From Bacteroidota bacterium (GTDB taxonomy: Bacteria; Bacteroidota; Bacteroidia; AKYH767-A; OLB10): a stretch of DNA of 37,928 nucleotides. Below, in pieces: positions 25,473 to 33,376 of the stretch. The notes under the pieces were generated by a model that searched no databases, was not told the DNA's origin, and saw only the letters and a list, made by a program, of their open reading frames with translations. Location of the stretch: the NCBI GenBank assembly GCA_024638565.1, contig JAHEKC010000004.1, forward strand, positions 29,863 through 67,790, written 5' to 3'. The translations under genes and the position numbers were made by a program. The stretch's first letter is position 1; each line of letters starts with the position of its first letter.

Positions 25473-26954
25473 ATGAATACCCTGCAGGACATCGTGGCGG
25501 GCATGAACAAGGAGGAGATCCGATTCTTCAAGCTCTATGCCACCCGCTTCGCGGCAGGGGACCGCAAGGACCTGAAGCTGTTCGACTATATCCGCAAGTC
25601 GGGGAAGCGGTACGACGAGGACAAGATTTTGAACCGCCTGTACCCCGGCGGTAACAAGAATCCCTTTTACCGGCTTAAACACCGCCTGCTGAACGACCTG
25701 AACAAGAGCATTGCCGTACAGCACTTCGATGAGGATGAAACCATATCCGCGCTCCACCACCTGGCGCTCGCACGGTATTTCTTCACCCGCAACAACAACT
25801 CGACTGCGCTGCACTTTCTTCGGAAGGCGGAAGCGCGGGCACTTGCCGCGGAGAACTACGAGCTGCTGGATGTGATCTACGGCGAGTTCATCAGGCTGTC
25901 GCATGAGATGACAGGCTTCAATCCCGAGGAATATATTTCCCGGCGGAAGCAAAACAAGGATGCCATTGACCGCATCCGTGCCATCGACGACATACTGGCC
26001 GCCGTCACCTACCGGCTGAAGATCACACAGAACCTGAGCCCGGAAGAGAATCCCGTGCTGCCCATCCTCCAGCAGGCGGTTGCCGACTTCTCCAATGACA
26101 AGACCCTGGGACGGTCGCCCAAGCTGCGGTTCAAGCTATACCATGCGGTCAGCCAGATCCTGCTGCAGCGCCGCGACTACCAGACGCTGCAGGACTACCT
26201 GCTCAACACTTATCATGAGTTCAACGGTGAGAAGCTGTTCTCGAAAAGCAACCACGATACCAAGCTGCAAATGCTCACCTACCTGGTCAACGCATTATTC
26301 AAGAACAATGAACTCAGGGAAAGCCTGCGTTATGCGGAAGAGCTGCGGCGCGAAATGGAAGCGTACCATCACCTGTTATACGACAAGTACTTTTTCTTCT
26401 ATTACAATTCACTTGTCATCAACTATTCCAAACTTGACATCGACAAGGCCATCACCATCCTCGAAGACCTGCGCGATAACGAGAAAATCCGCTCCAACGC
26501 CTTCTACCAGACCTTTGTCTATATCAACCTGGTCCTTGTGCACTTCGACAAGAAGGAGTTCCGTAAGGCCATCCAGGTCCTGAACAAACTTTATATCCTG
26601 GACAGCTACCGCGATACCGACCCGGTAATCCGCTGCCGCGTGGCCGTGACCGAGCTGGTGATCCGGTATGAACTGGGTGATTTTGACCTGCTGGAATACA
26701 AGATCAGCCAGGTGCGATCAGACTTCAAGTCCTATCTCCGGCAGGCTGGTAATGAAAAAGAGCGCGAATTCATCGGAATCCTGCGCGCAGTCATCAATGC
26801 AGCTGATTTCCTGTACCATAAACCACTCGTCAGGCGCGTAAAGAAATTCCTTGCCATGCAGGGACCCCATCCTGATGAAGAAACAGAGATAATAAGCTAT
26901 AAAAACTGGCTTACAGAAAAATTCAGGCCAGTTATTGATGATTTGAGCGGGTAA
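25473..26954 (+). CDS. Helical repeat protein of unknown function
   Basis: I do not recognise a characterised family. The 493-residue product lacks a signal peptide and transmembrane helices and is almost entirely alpha-helical, with many charged residues. The N-terminal MNTLQDIVAGMNKEEIRFFKLYATRFAAGDRKDLKLFDYIRKS resembles a small helical domain. From about residue 95 on, helix pairs of TPR or SEL1 spacing recur (LRKAEARALAAENYELLDVIYGEF, LRYAEELRREMEAYHHLLYDKYFFFYYNS, FRKAIQVLNKLYILD). Such proteins are common in Chitinophagia and usually left hypothetical. A cytoplasmic scaffold role is possible. It starts 92 bp from the divergent cargo gene. Confidence 0.85.
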   Translation: MNTLQDIVAGMNKEEIRFFKLYATRFAAGDRKDLKLFDYIRKSGKRYDEDKILNRLYPGGNKNPFYRLKHRLLNDLNKSIAVQHFDEDETISALHHLALARYFFTRNNNSTALHFLRKAEARALAAENYELLDVIYGEFIRLSHEMTGFNPEEYISRRKQNKDAIDRIRAIDDILAAVTYRLKITQNLSPEENPVLPILQQAVADFSNDKTLGRSPKLRFKLYHAVSQILLQRRDYQTLQDYLLNTYHEFNGEKLFSKSNHDTKLQMLTYLVNALFKNNELRESLRYAEELRREMEAYHHLLYDKYFFFYYNSLVINYSKLDIDKAITILEDLRDNEKIRSNAFYQTFVYINLVLVHFDKKEFRKAIQVLNKLYILDSYRDTDPVIRCRVAVTELVIRYELGDFDLLEYKISQVRSDFKSYLRQAGNEKEREFIGILRAVINAADFLYHKPLVRRVKKFLAMQGPHPDEETEIISYKNWLTEKFRPVIDDLSG

Positions 26955-26996
26955 GAAATACTAAATTTGGGGGATGCCCCCGCGGCACCAGGTCGT

Positions 26997-27004
26997 TACC
27001 TTTG
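26997..27004 (+). promoter_or_regulatory. -7 box upstream of the PKD/T9SS cargo gene
   Basis: TACCTTTG matches TAnnTTTG exactly and would give a leader of about 43 nt before ATG 27053. A second exact match, TAAATTTG, lies at 26962-26969, followed by a short GGGGG-ATG-CCCCC hairpin (26969-26981) that may end the preceding transcript; it has no T-run. Confidence 0.5.
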
Positions 27005-27052
27005 TTTCCGGGTTTGGAATTCCGCCCGCATGAACCGATAAAAACAATTGCT

Positions 27053-29551
27053 ATGAAAAAAACACTACGCTTTTTACTTCTCGCGCCGGCCCTGATGGTC
27101 ATGGCGCAAACAGCTTCGGCCCAGTCGACCCAGACCTGTCTGGCGGGCTTCGGCTTCAACATCCAGGGTACCGTCGTCACATTCTTCGACTCCTCGTTTG
27201 ACAGCATCGGTACCGTCACCTCCTGGCAATGGAGCTTCGGTGACGGAACAGGTTCTACCCAGCAAAACCCCGTCCATACGTTTAACGCCATGGGCACCTA
27301 TACGGTCTGCCTGACCATCTCCACCTCTTCGGGCTGCATGGACAGCACCTGCCATGTGGTCACCATTGGCGCGGGTTGCCCGCTCACCGCCGGCATCGTG
27401 CCGGACACGCTGAATAACGTCCTGCATGCGGTGGCGAACCAAGGCACACCACCATATACCTATTCGTGGTCCCTCAACGGCAACACCATCGCGGGTGCCA
27501 ACGGCCAGACATACACACCCACGACACCGGGTCAGTATTGTGTGACGATCACGGATGCGAATAACTGTACCGCGTCTGCTTGCTATAACTTCCAGCCTTC
27601 CAGCGGCTGCTCGGTCAACGCCGCGTTCCAGACCGGCGGCGGCGGGGTAGTACACTTCTTCGGTATGGTGGCAGGGAATTACTCCTACTATACCTGGACC
27701 TTCGGCGACGGCGACACCTCCTCGGTACTCAATCCCGTTCACACCTATGCCAATCCGGGTACCTATATCGCTTGCCTGACGGCATATGACTCCACGGGAA
27801 ACGTCTGCAATTCCTATTGCGTGACGATAAACATTAATGCAGTGCCTAACGACAGCATTTGCGGAAAACTGTTCTGGGATACAAATGGCAACGGGATCAT
27901 GGATCCCGGCGAGGCAGGTATCCCCGGTGGAGTGGTAACCATTTCCGGAAACGGGGTTTTCATTACCGCACAGTCGGACAGCAACGGCTGCTATGTCGCA
28001 CCGGTGATGCCCGGTACGTACACCATCGTGTACTGCACCAGCCCGGGCAACGTGTTCACCATCCCGCTTAACGTGGACAGCGGCGGATGCGCCTACTATC
28101 ACCAGGTGGTGGTATCCATGGGCAGCAACGGCTGCGGATATAACTTCGGCATCCAGAATACAGCCGTAACCATCGAAGGCATGCTTTTCATAGACGCGAA
28201 TAACAACGGCACGCTAGACGCAGGAGAGAGCGGCATCCCCTACCAGGGTGTTTCAGTGGGAGGATATACCGCGTACTCGAATCCCGCCGGCATATATTCG
28301 GTTAACGTACCGGCCGGCACTTATACGGTGTCCTACACACCCACGGGACTGTATGCGCCCTACAGCCTGTCCACGCCGGGAAGCATTACCGTTAACGCCA
28401 CTACCGTGGGGAATACCTACGGCGGCAACCATTTCGGACTGTACATCCCGCCGGGCACGGTGAACCTTTCGGTGAACCTGAGCGCAGGTACCACCATCAC
28501 ACCGGGATTCCCTGCATGGTATTACATCCAGGTGTGCAACATTGGCATCACGCCTACAGCAGCCACGCTGACCATGAACTACGATGCCGGGCTGTCGCTC
28601 GATTATGCAAATCCGACGCAGGCATCCAACAACACGACGAACAACATCCTTACCTGGAACCTGCCTGTTATCGCACCGGGAGGCTGTGTGAACGTGTTTG
28701 TCGACTTCGATGCCTCGACGAGCTACCAGGTGGGCGCCAGCGTGGTGCAGATGGTCAATGTATCACCGGTTAGCGGCAATGATGTCGACCTGACCAACAA
28801 TGTCGATACCGTGCACCAGATCGTAACCAGCTCATGGGATCCCAACAACAAACTGTCCGTCAAGACGAACACGAATAACCCCAACGAGCAGGTGATCTCG
28901 AGCATCAACAGCAACCAGACCATCGAGTATACCGTCAACTTCCAGAATACGGGTAGCGCTCCCGCGGTCAACGTGGTGGTGCTCGACGACCTGTCGCCGG
29001 ACCTGGATGCCTCTACCTTCCAGCTGCTGGGCACGAGCCACAATTGCAACGTCACGCAGAATGGCAGCGATCTCCAGTTTGTATTCTCGAATATCATGCT
29101 CCCGGATTCGACCACGAACGAACCGGCGAGCCACGGGCATATAAATTTCAGGGTGGATGCCGTGAACGCCCTGCCCGCAGGGACCGTGATCAGCGACCAG
29201 GCAGCGATCTACTTCGATTTCAACGCGCCCGTGCTGACCAACTTCGCCAATGTCTTGCTGGTGAACCCGCTGGGCATCAACGAATCAGGAAATGACTTCC
29301 TGGGACTGACCGCCTGGCCCAACCCGACTGCCGGTACCACGCAAATTCAGTACGAACTCACAAAATCAGCTGAAGTGACAGCGGTGCTGCACGATGCATC
29401 GGGCCGCAGGGTGGCAACCCTGGAGGACCGCCAGCAGGGCCCCGGCATCCATACGATTGCATGGGATGCCTCTTCAGTAGGTACGGGTATCTACCTGCTG
29501 GAGCTGCGCGCTAACGGCCACCGGGCCCTGTACAAGCTGAGCGTATTCTGA
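27053..29551 (+). CDS. Large multidomain surface protein: PKD, SdrD-like repeats, T9SS sorting domain
   Basis: From ATG 27053 the product has 832 residues; upstream starts in the frame lie in the leader. A signal peptide (MKKTLRFLLLAPALMVMAQTASA) is followed by a PKD domain (WQWSFGDGTGSTQQNPVHTF, about 58-77), a Cys-containing repeat, and a second PKD domain (YTWTFGDGDTSSVLNPVHTY, 213-232). Next come two SdrD B-like segments with Ca-binding-type loops (FWDTNGNGIMDPGEAGIPG and FIDANNNGTLDAGESGIPY), then a conserved DPNNKL-type Bacteroidota repeat domain before the end. A type A sorting domain closes it (AWPNPTAGTTQIQYEL to LELRANGHRALYKLSVF). It is probably a cell-surface adhesin or matrix protein exported by the T9SS. 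A strong terminator follows 50 bp downstream. Confidence 0.9.
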   Translation: MKKTLRFLLLAPALMVMAQTASAQSTQTCLAGFGFNIQGTVVTFFDSSFDSIGTVTSWQWSFGDGTGSTQQNPVHTFNAMGTYTVCLTISTSSGCMDSTCHVVTIGAGCPLTAGIVPDTLNNVLHAVANQGTPPYTYSWSLNGNTIAGANGQTYTPTTPGQYCVTITDANNCTASACYNFQPSSGCSVNAAFQTGGGGVVHFFGMVAGNYSYYTWTFGDGDTSSVLNPVHTYANPGTYIACLTAYDSTGNVCNSYCVTININAVPNDSICGKLFWDTNGNGIMDPGEAGIPGGVVTISGNGVFITAQSDSNGCYVAPVMPGTYTIVYCTSPGNVFTIPLNVDSGGCAYYHQVVVSMGSNGCGYNFGIQNTAVTIEGMLFIDANNNGTLDAGESGIPYQGVSVGGYTAYSNPAGIYSVNVPAGTYTVSYTPTGLYAPYSLSTPGSITVNATTVGNTYGGNHFGLYIPPGTVNLSVNLSAGTTITPGFPAWYYIQVCNIGITPTAATLTMNYDAGLSLDYANPTQASNNTTNNILTWNLPVIAPGGCVNVFVDFDASTSYQVGASVVQMVNVSPVSGNDVDLTNNVDTVHQIVTSSWDPNNKLSVKTNTNNPNEQVISSINSNQTIEYTVNFQNTGSAPAVNVVVLDDLSPDLDASTFQLLGTSHNCNVTQNGSDLQFVFSNIMLPDSTTNEPASHGHINFRVDAVNALPAGTVISDQAAIYFDFNAPVLTNFANVLLVNPLGINESGNDFLGLTAWPNPTAGTTQIQYELTKSAEVTAVLHDASGRRVATLEDRQQGPGIHTIAWDASSVGTGIYLLELRANGHRALYKLSVF

Positions 29552-29601
29552 TACAAGTAGTTCAATTCAAATTCAATTAGCTTTACTTTTCGAGAGGTTA
29601 G

Positions 29602-29635
29602 GTCCCTCCCGGTTCGCCGGGAGGGACTTTTTTTT
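29602..29635 (+). terminator. Rho-independent terminator after the PKD/T9SS cargo gene
   Basis: An 11-bp perfect stem (GTCCCTCCCGG, 29602-29612; CCGGGAGGGAC, 29617-29627) encloses TTCG and is followed by eight T (29628-29635). This is a textbook terminator, and the tandem array begins at the very next base. Confidence 0.93.
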
Positions 29636-29906
29636 GGGGTTGCCACGCCCCTTTTTTTGGGGGTTGCCACGCCCCTTTTTTTGGGGGTTGCCACACCCAT
29701 TTTTTTGTGGTTGCCACGCCCATTTTTTTGCGGTTGCCACGCTCCTTTTTTGGGGGTTGCCACACCCATTTTTTTGTGGTTGCCACGCCCATTTTTTTGA
29801 GATTGCCACGCCTTTTTTGGGGTTGCCGCGCCTTTTTTGGGTTGCCACGCCCTTTTTTTGGGGGTTGCAACGGCTATCTGTTGGGGTTGGCACCCCCATT
29901 TTTGGC
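29636..29906 (+). repeat. Tandem array of about 12 G-rich/T7 units (20-24 bp)
   Basis: Ten clear units run from 29636 to 29859, and two decayed ones reach about 29906. The consensus unit is GGGG(G)TTGCCACGCCC(C/A) followed by 6-7 T. Unit lengths are 23, 24, 24, 23, 22, 24, 23, 20, 20 and 21 bp. The TTGCCACGCC core is nearly invariant; the G run, the base before the T-run and the T-run length vary. Each unit can fold as a short GGGG/CCCC hairpin followed by a T-run, a miniature terminator. Units 3+4 (29683-29729) and 6+7 (29752-29798) are identical 47-bp blocks. No spacers exist, so this is not CRISPR. The rest of the gap to 30086 shows only a small ACAGCC/GGCTGT hairpin (29937-29954) and the next promoter. 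Confidence 0.92.
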
Positions 29907-30070
29907 AAATGAGGCTACCCGGATACCCGTGTTATCACAGCCCTCCCTGGCTGTAAGGCGACTCATCTTAGGCGTTTTCCGGGTTTTCATTGACGCTTTG
30001 ACTGCCTGGCGGGTTTCCTCCAATGCCCCGGACTGGCGAATCCTGCCCCCCGTTACAGGGAGAGGTTTGA

Positions 30071-30078
30071 TAAATTTG
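30071..30078 (+). promoter_or_regulatory. -7 box just upstream of the PagL-like gene
   Basis: TAAATTTG, followed by C, matches TAnnTTTG(C) and ends 8 nt before the ATG at 30087, implying a very short leader. No good -33 element is seen. Confidence 0.42.
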
Positions 30079-30086
30079 CCATCCGG

Positions 30087-31178
30087 ATGAAAAAGATTCT
30101 GTGGCTCCTGCTGATTCCCACCTGCTCCCTGGCACAACCCATGGAGACCGTGCGGATGTCGGACGGCAAATGGTCGCTGGGTGCCGCCTATCATTACGGC
30201 TTCATCATTGCCCACCGCTCCTCCATCGTCGCCCTCCGGCAGGACCATGTCAAGGCCCTGGGACTGGACCTGTTCCGGCAGACGACTGCTTCCGATTCAT
30301 GGGGGCCCGCTTACGGCTTCCCGAAAGCAGGACTTCGGTACTATTATCTCGACCTCGGAAATGAAGAACAGCTCGGGAAAGGGCATTCGCTGACCGCCTG
30401 CCTGGATTTCAATTTTTCAAGGAATGAAGCCACACAATTCAGGCTCAACGTCGGCTTCGGTCTTGGCTACGTGACGGAAAGTTTCGACCAGGATGAAAAT
30501 CATAAGAACATCGCCATCGGCACAGGCCTGAATGGCACTTTTACGCTTAGCGCCGACATTCACTTTCGCATCGCACAGCAGCTGTTCCTCACCGCCGGCT
30601 TTAACTTCAACCACTTTTCAAACGCCGCCACACGTACGCCCAACCTTGGTTACAACATCCCCTCGGGCAGGATCGGATTGCGAAGACATATGGGTGTTCG
30701 TGAAAAGCTGACCGCCGATTCCGTCGTGATGTGGGAAAAAGGATTCCGGCATGCCGTATCGGTCAAGGGGGCACTCAAGCAGGTGTATCCTGTAAACGGG
30801 CCGGATTACTATGTGGTCAGCATTGGGGCCACGAGCCTCAGGAGATTTTCCCAAAAAAGTGCCCTGGGGGCAGGTATCGACATCACCTATGATCATTCCC
30901 TCATTGACAGGATCGCCGACGTTGAAAATCCCGACCCGCCCGGGACTGATGCCGTACGTATTGGCCTCAATTCCACATATGAACTTATATTCGACGACTT
31001 GTCTGTCCTTTTACAGGTTGGCAGGTACCTGCGTTCCATGCACAGGAGCGAGGGCATGTGGTACCACCGTGTGGGCATGCGCTACGGTATCGGCCACGGC
31101 TGGTTCGTCACCACCGGCTTGAAAACACATTTCGGCAAGGCTGATTATGTGGACGCGGGTATCGGCAGACGATTTTAA
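30087..31178 (+). CDS. PagL-like lipid A deacylase/acyloxyacyl hydrolase family outer-membrane protein
   Basis: The 363-residue product has a signal peptide (MKKILWLLLIPTCSLAQ) and alternating beta strands typical of an outer-membrane barrel. The segment NFNHFSNAATRTPNLGYN (173-190) matches the lipid A 3-O-deacylase signature HxSN with H176, S178 and N179, followed by PNxGxN. In P. aeruginosa PagL the third catalytic residue is a Glu 12 positions after the Ser; here position 190 is Asn, so the triad is incomplete by simple spacing. It is about twice the length of PagL, with an extra C-terminal half of further strands. It would remove an acyl chain from lipid A if active. The GIN lipoprotein gene follows after 2 bp. 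Confidence 0.72.
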   Translation: MKKILWLLLIPTCSLAQPMETVRMSDGKWSLGAAYHYGFIIAHRSSIVALRQDHVKALGLDLFRQTTASDSWGPAYGFPKAGLRYYYLDLGNEEQLGKGHSLTACLDFNFSRNEATQFRLNVGFGLGYVTESFDQDENHKNIAIGTGLNGTFTLSADIHFRIAQQLFLTAGFNFNHFSNAATRTPNLGYNIPSGRIGLRRHMGVREKLTADSVVMWEKGFRHAVSVKGALKQVYPVNGPDYYVVSIGATSLRRFSQKSALGAGIDITYDHSLIDRIADVENPDPPGTDAVRIGLNSTYELIFDDLSVLLQVGRYLRSMHRSEGMWYHRVGMRYGIGHGWFVTTGLKTHFGKADYVDAGIGRRF

Positions 31179-31180
31179 AC

Positions 31181-31915
31181 ATGAACAGGAACCACCTATT
31201 AGTACTTGGCCTTTCGCTGCTGCTCGCGGGTTGCGACAAGGACCACCTGTTCGACTGCCTGAAGGGATCGGGCAAGGAAACCACGGTCGTACGCCCCGTG
31301 GCCAGGTTTCACGCCATCGAGATGCACGACAAGATCTCCGTGGAATTCTACAGGGGATTCCGGCCTGAACTATCCGTTACCGGGGGCGCCAACCTGCTGG
31401 AAGGGATCGTTACGGAGTTGCAGGGCCATACCCTGGTGATCCGGAACGAGAACAAGTGCAATTGGGTCCGCGACTTCAATAAACGAATTACTGTAAGGGT
31501 ATACTGCGACAGCCTTTCAGTAGTGACCAATTACGGCTCGGGCGAACTTGTTTTTGTGGATACCCTGCGCAGCACCGATTTCCGGTACGAAAACTGGGAA
31601 GCTACGGGCCACATCAGGTTCCTGTTCGACATCACACGATTTGAATGCAATGTGCACCTGGGTACTGCCGACATCATTGCCACCGGCCGCGCTGATATCA
31701 GCCTGATATATAATAATTCGTATGGATCCGTTTACCTGGAAAGCATGCAGAATGACATCACCTTCACCACGAACAGCGGAACCGGTGACATCTTCCTGTC
31801 GGTGAAGAAGGAACTATACGCCAAAATCGAAGAAGCGGGCAACATATACTATTTCGGCGAACCGCATACCATCCAGTCAACCATTACCGGGTCCGGGAAG
31901 CTGATCAAGCAGTAA
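31181..31915 (+). CDS. GIN-domain (DUF2807) lipoprotein
   Basis: The 244-residue product is a lipoprotein with lipobox LAGC and lipidated C18. The mature part is a DUF2807/GIN domain, a beta-helix-like head found in Bacteroidota surface proteins. It shows the family's repeating short strands (RFHAIEMHDKISVEFYRG, LSVVTNYGSGELVF, ADISLIYNNSYGSVYLESM) and the closing GSGKLIKQ. The function of GIN domains is not established; they are described as putative adhesin heads. An N-terminal CDKDHLFDCLKGSGKE stretch carries a second cysteine. It begins 2 bp after the PagL-like gene, so cotranslation is likely, and lies 51 bp before murB. Confidence 0.85.
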   Translation: MNRNHLLVLGLSLLLAGCDKDHLFDCLKGSGKETTVVRPVARFHAIEMHDKISVEFYRGFRPELSVTGGANLLEGIVTELQGHTLVIRNENKCNWVRDFNKRITVRVYCDSLSVVTNYGSGELVFVDTLRSTDFRYENWEATGHIRFLFDITRFECNVHLGTADIIATGRADISLIYNNSYGSVYLESMQNDITFTTNSGTGDIFLSVKKELYAKIEEAGNIYYFGEPHTIQSTITGSGKLIKQ

Positions 31916-31966
31916 AGGCGGCGGCACATGCGCTCAATTTGCTAATTTGCCGCGCACCGCTTTTCC

Positions 31967-32980
31967 ATGAAGACTACTTCCAATGCCTCGCTGAAACCTT
32001 ACAACACGTTCGGCATCGATGCCCGTGCGAAGGTGCTTTGCGAAGTGCATTCCATAGGGGACCTGCGTGAGGCCCTTGCGCTGGCCGGCAGCGAAACGCA
32101 AATGATGATCCTGGGGGGCGGCAGCAATATCCTGTTCACCTCCGACTATGACGGCATGGTGATCCTGAACCGGATTGACGGGATCAGCGTGGTAGACGAG
32201 GATGAGATTCATGTTTATGTGAGAGCAGGCGGCGGGGAACCATGGCATGGCCTCGTACGCTGGTGCGTGGAACGAAACTACGGTGGCATGGAGAACATGT
32301 CGCTCATCCCGGGCTGCGTGGGTGCCGGACCCATTCAGAATATCGGGGCCTACGGACGCGAGCTGAAGGATATCTTCTTCGAACTCGATGCGGTGCATAT
32401 TGAAACGGGCAAGGTGCGGACCTTCAGCCTGGCCGACTGCAGCTTCGGATACCGGGAGAGCATTTTCAAGAAAAAGTACCGGGATCAGTATGTGATCGCC
32501 ATGGTTACCTTCCGGCTGGACAAGGACCCCGTTGTAGACACGAAATACGGATCCATAAGTGACGAACTTGCAAAGCGGGGGATCGAAAAACCGACTATCC
32601 GTGATGTGAGCGATGTCGTCATTGCCATCCGGCAAAGCAAACTTCCCGAAACGGATGTACTGGGCAATGCCGGAAGCTTTTTCAAAAACCCGGAAATCCC
32701 TGCGGATGAATTCGAGGCTATCCGGAAGAAATACCCGGAAGCCAGGGGCTTTCCCGGTAACGGCGGCAAGATAAAACTGTACGCCGGCTGGCTGATCGAG
32801 CAATGTGGCTGGAAGGGCAAGCGTGTGGGCAATACCGGCGCACATAAGGACCAGGCGCTTGTGCTGGTCAACTACGGTGGTGCCACGGGTCAGGAAATCC
32901 TCGACCTGGCAGGCAGGATCCGGGAATCAGTCAAGAAGCAATTTGGGGTGGAGATGGAGATGGAAGTGAACCTTGTTTAA
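31967..32980 (+). CDS. murB: UDP-N-acetylenolpyruvoylglucosamine reductase MurB
   Basis: MurB is the FAD enzyme that reduces UDP-GlcNAc-enolpyruvate to UDP-MurNAc, the second committed step of peptidoglycan synthesis. The 337-residue product has NTFGIDARA at the N-terminus and FAD-binding LGGGSNILF. Further blocks are MSLIPGCVGAGPIQNIGAYGRELKD, CSFGYRESIFKK and the catalytic-serine motif GNAGSFFKNPEIP, followed by YAGWLIEQCGWKGKRVG. The YRES-type insert and length match the longer type I enzymes. It starts 51 bp after the GIN lipoprotein gene and could be read through from the PagL-like gene. Confidence 0.97.
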   Translation: MKTTSNASLKPYNTFGIDARAKVLCEVHSIGDLREALALAGSETQMMILGGGSNILFTSDYDGMVILNRIDGISVVDEDEIHVYVRAGGGEPWHGLVRWCVERNYGGMENMSLIPGCVGAGPIQNIGAYGRELKDIFFELDAVHIETGKVRTFSLADCSFGYRESIFKKKYRDQYVIAMVTFRLDKDPVVDTKYGSISDELAKRGIEKPTIRDVSDVVIAIRQSKLPETDVLGNAGSFFKNPEIPADEFEAIRKKYPEARGFPGNGGKIKLYAGWLIEQCGWKGKRVGNTGAHKDQALVLVNYGGATGQEILDLAGRIRESVKKQFGVEMEMEVNLV

Positions 32981-33376
32981 GACTTCCGCTCACCTGTAAT
33001 CAATAAACGGGATGAACTGACTGCCATGAAGAACAAGTGGCAGAGGCAGTGGCAGTGGGCAGTCAACAGTGATAAGCTCTATCGTGATCGGTGATCCGTG
33101 ATCGTTATGGCATTTCTTACCCGGCAAGCATTGCTTCGCACAGACGTGTTAATGACAAAAGCTTAATAATTTGTTGATGATTGGGGTTTGCGCTTGTCTC
33201 CGCTTTCAACCGACAGGTTTCAACCACATATGAATCTCGTTCCATTGCATCCACTTGCCTTCATTCAACTGGTCTTTTTTGCCAAATAGATCAAAAATCA
33301 CTAATCCCTATTCCTAAAGCAATCTCATATGTTAACGGTTCAGCAACCAAATCCCGATCTGCCATCCTTCAACATG
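32981..33376 (-). other. Gene-free stretch with fragments of dispersed repeats
   Basis: No convincing gene is present; the short plus-strand frame at 33181-33450 overlaps the kinase gene and has no family features. The stretch is visibly more A/T rich than its neighbours. It contains AGGCAGTGGCAGT (33044-33056), near-tandem GTGATCGGTGATCCGTGATCG-like sequence around 33081-33102, ATTGCTTCG (33130-33138) and AAGCAATCTCAT (33317-33328). The first and last are shared with the REP-like region at 37708-37781. No clear murB terminator is seen. Strand is nominal. Confidence 0.6.

Noticed and set aside
29636-29859. CRISPR array
   Set aside because: Units are directly adjacent with no unique spacers, and no cas gene is present in the window.
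29491-29908. Long open frames on the minus strand (GVATPKK-, AWQPQKK- and RGNPQKK-type repeats) and on the plus strand across the tandem array
   Set aside because: The repeat unit contains no stop codon in any frame, and unit lengths of 20-24 bp shift frame repeatedly, so open frames are a by-product. No start context or non-repeat domain supports a protein.
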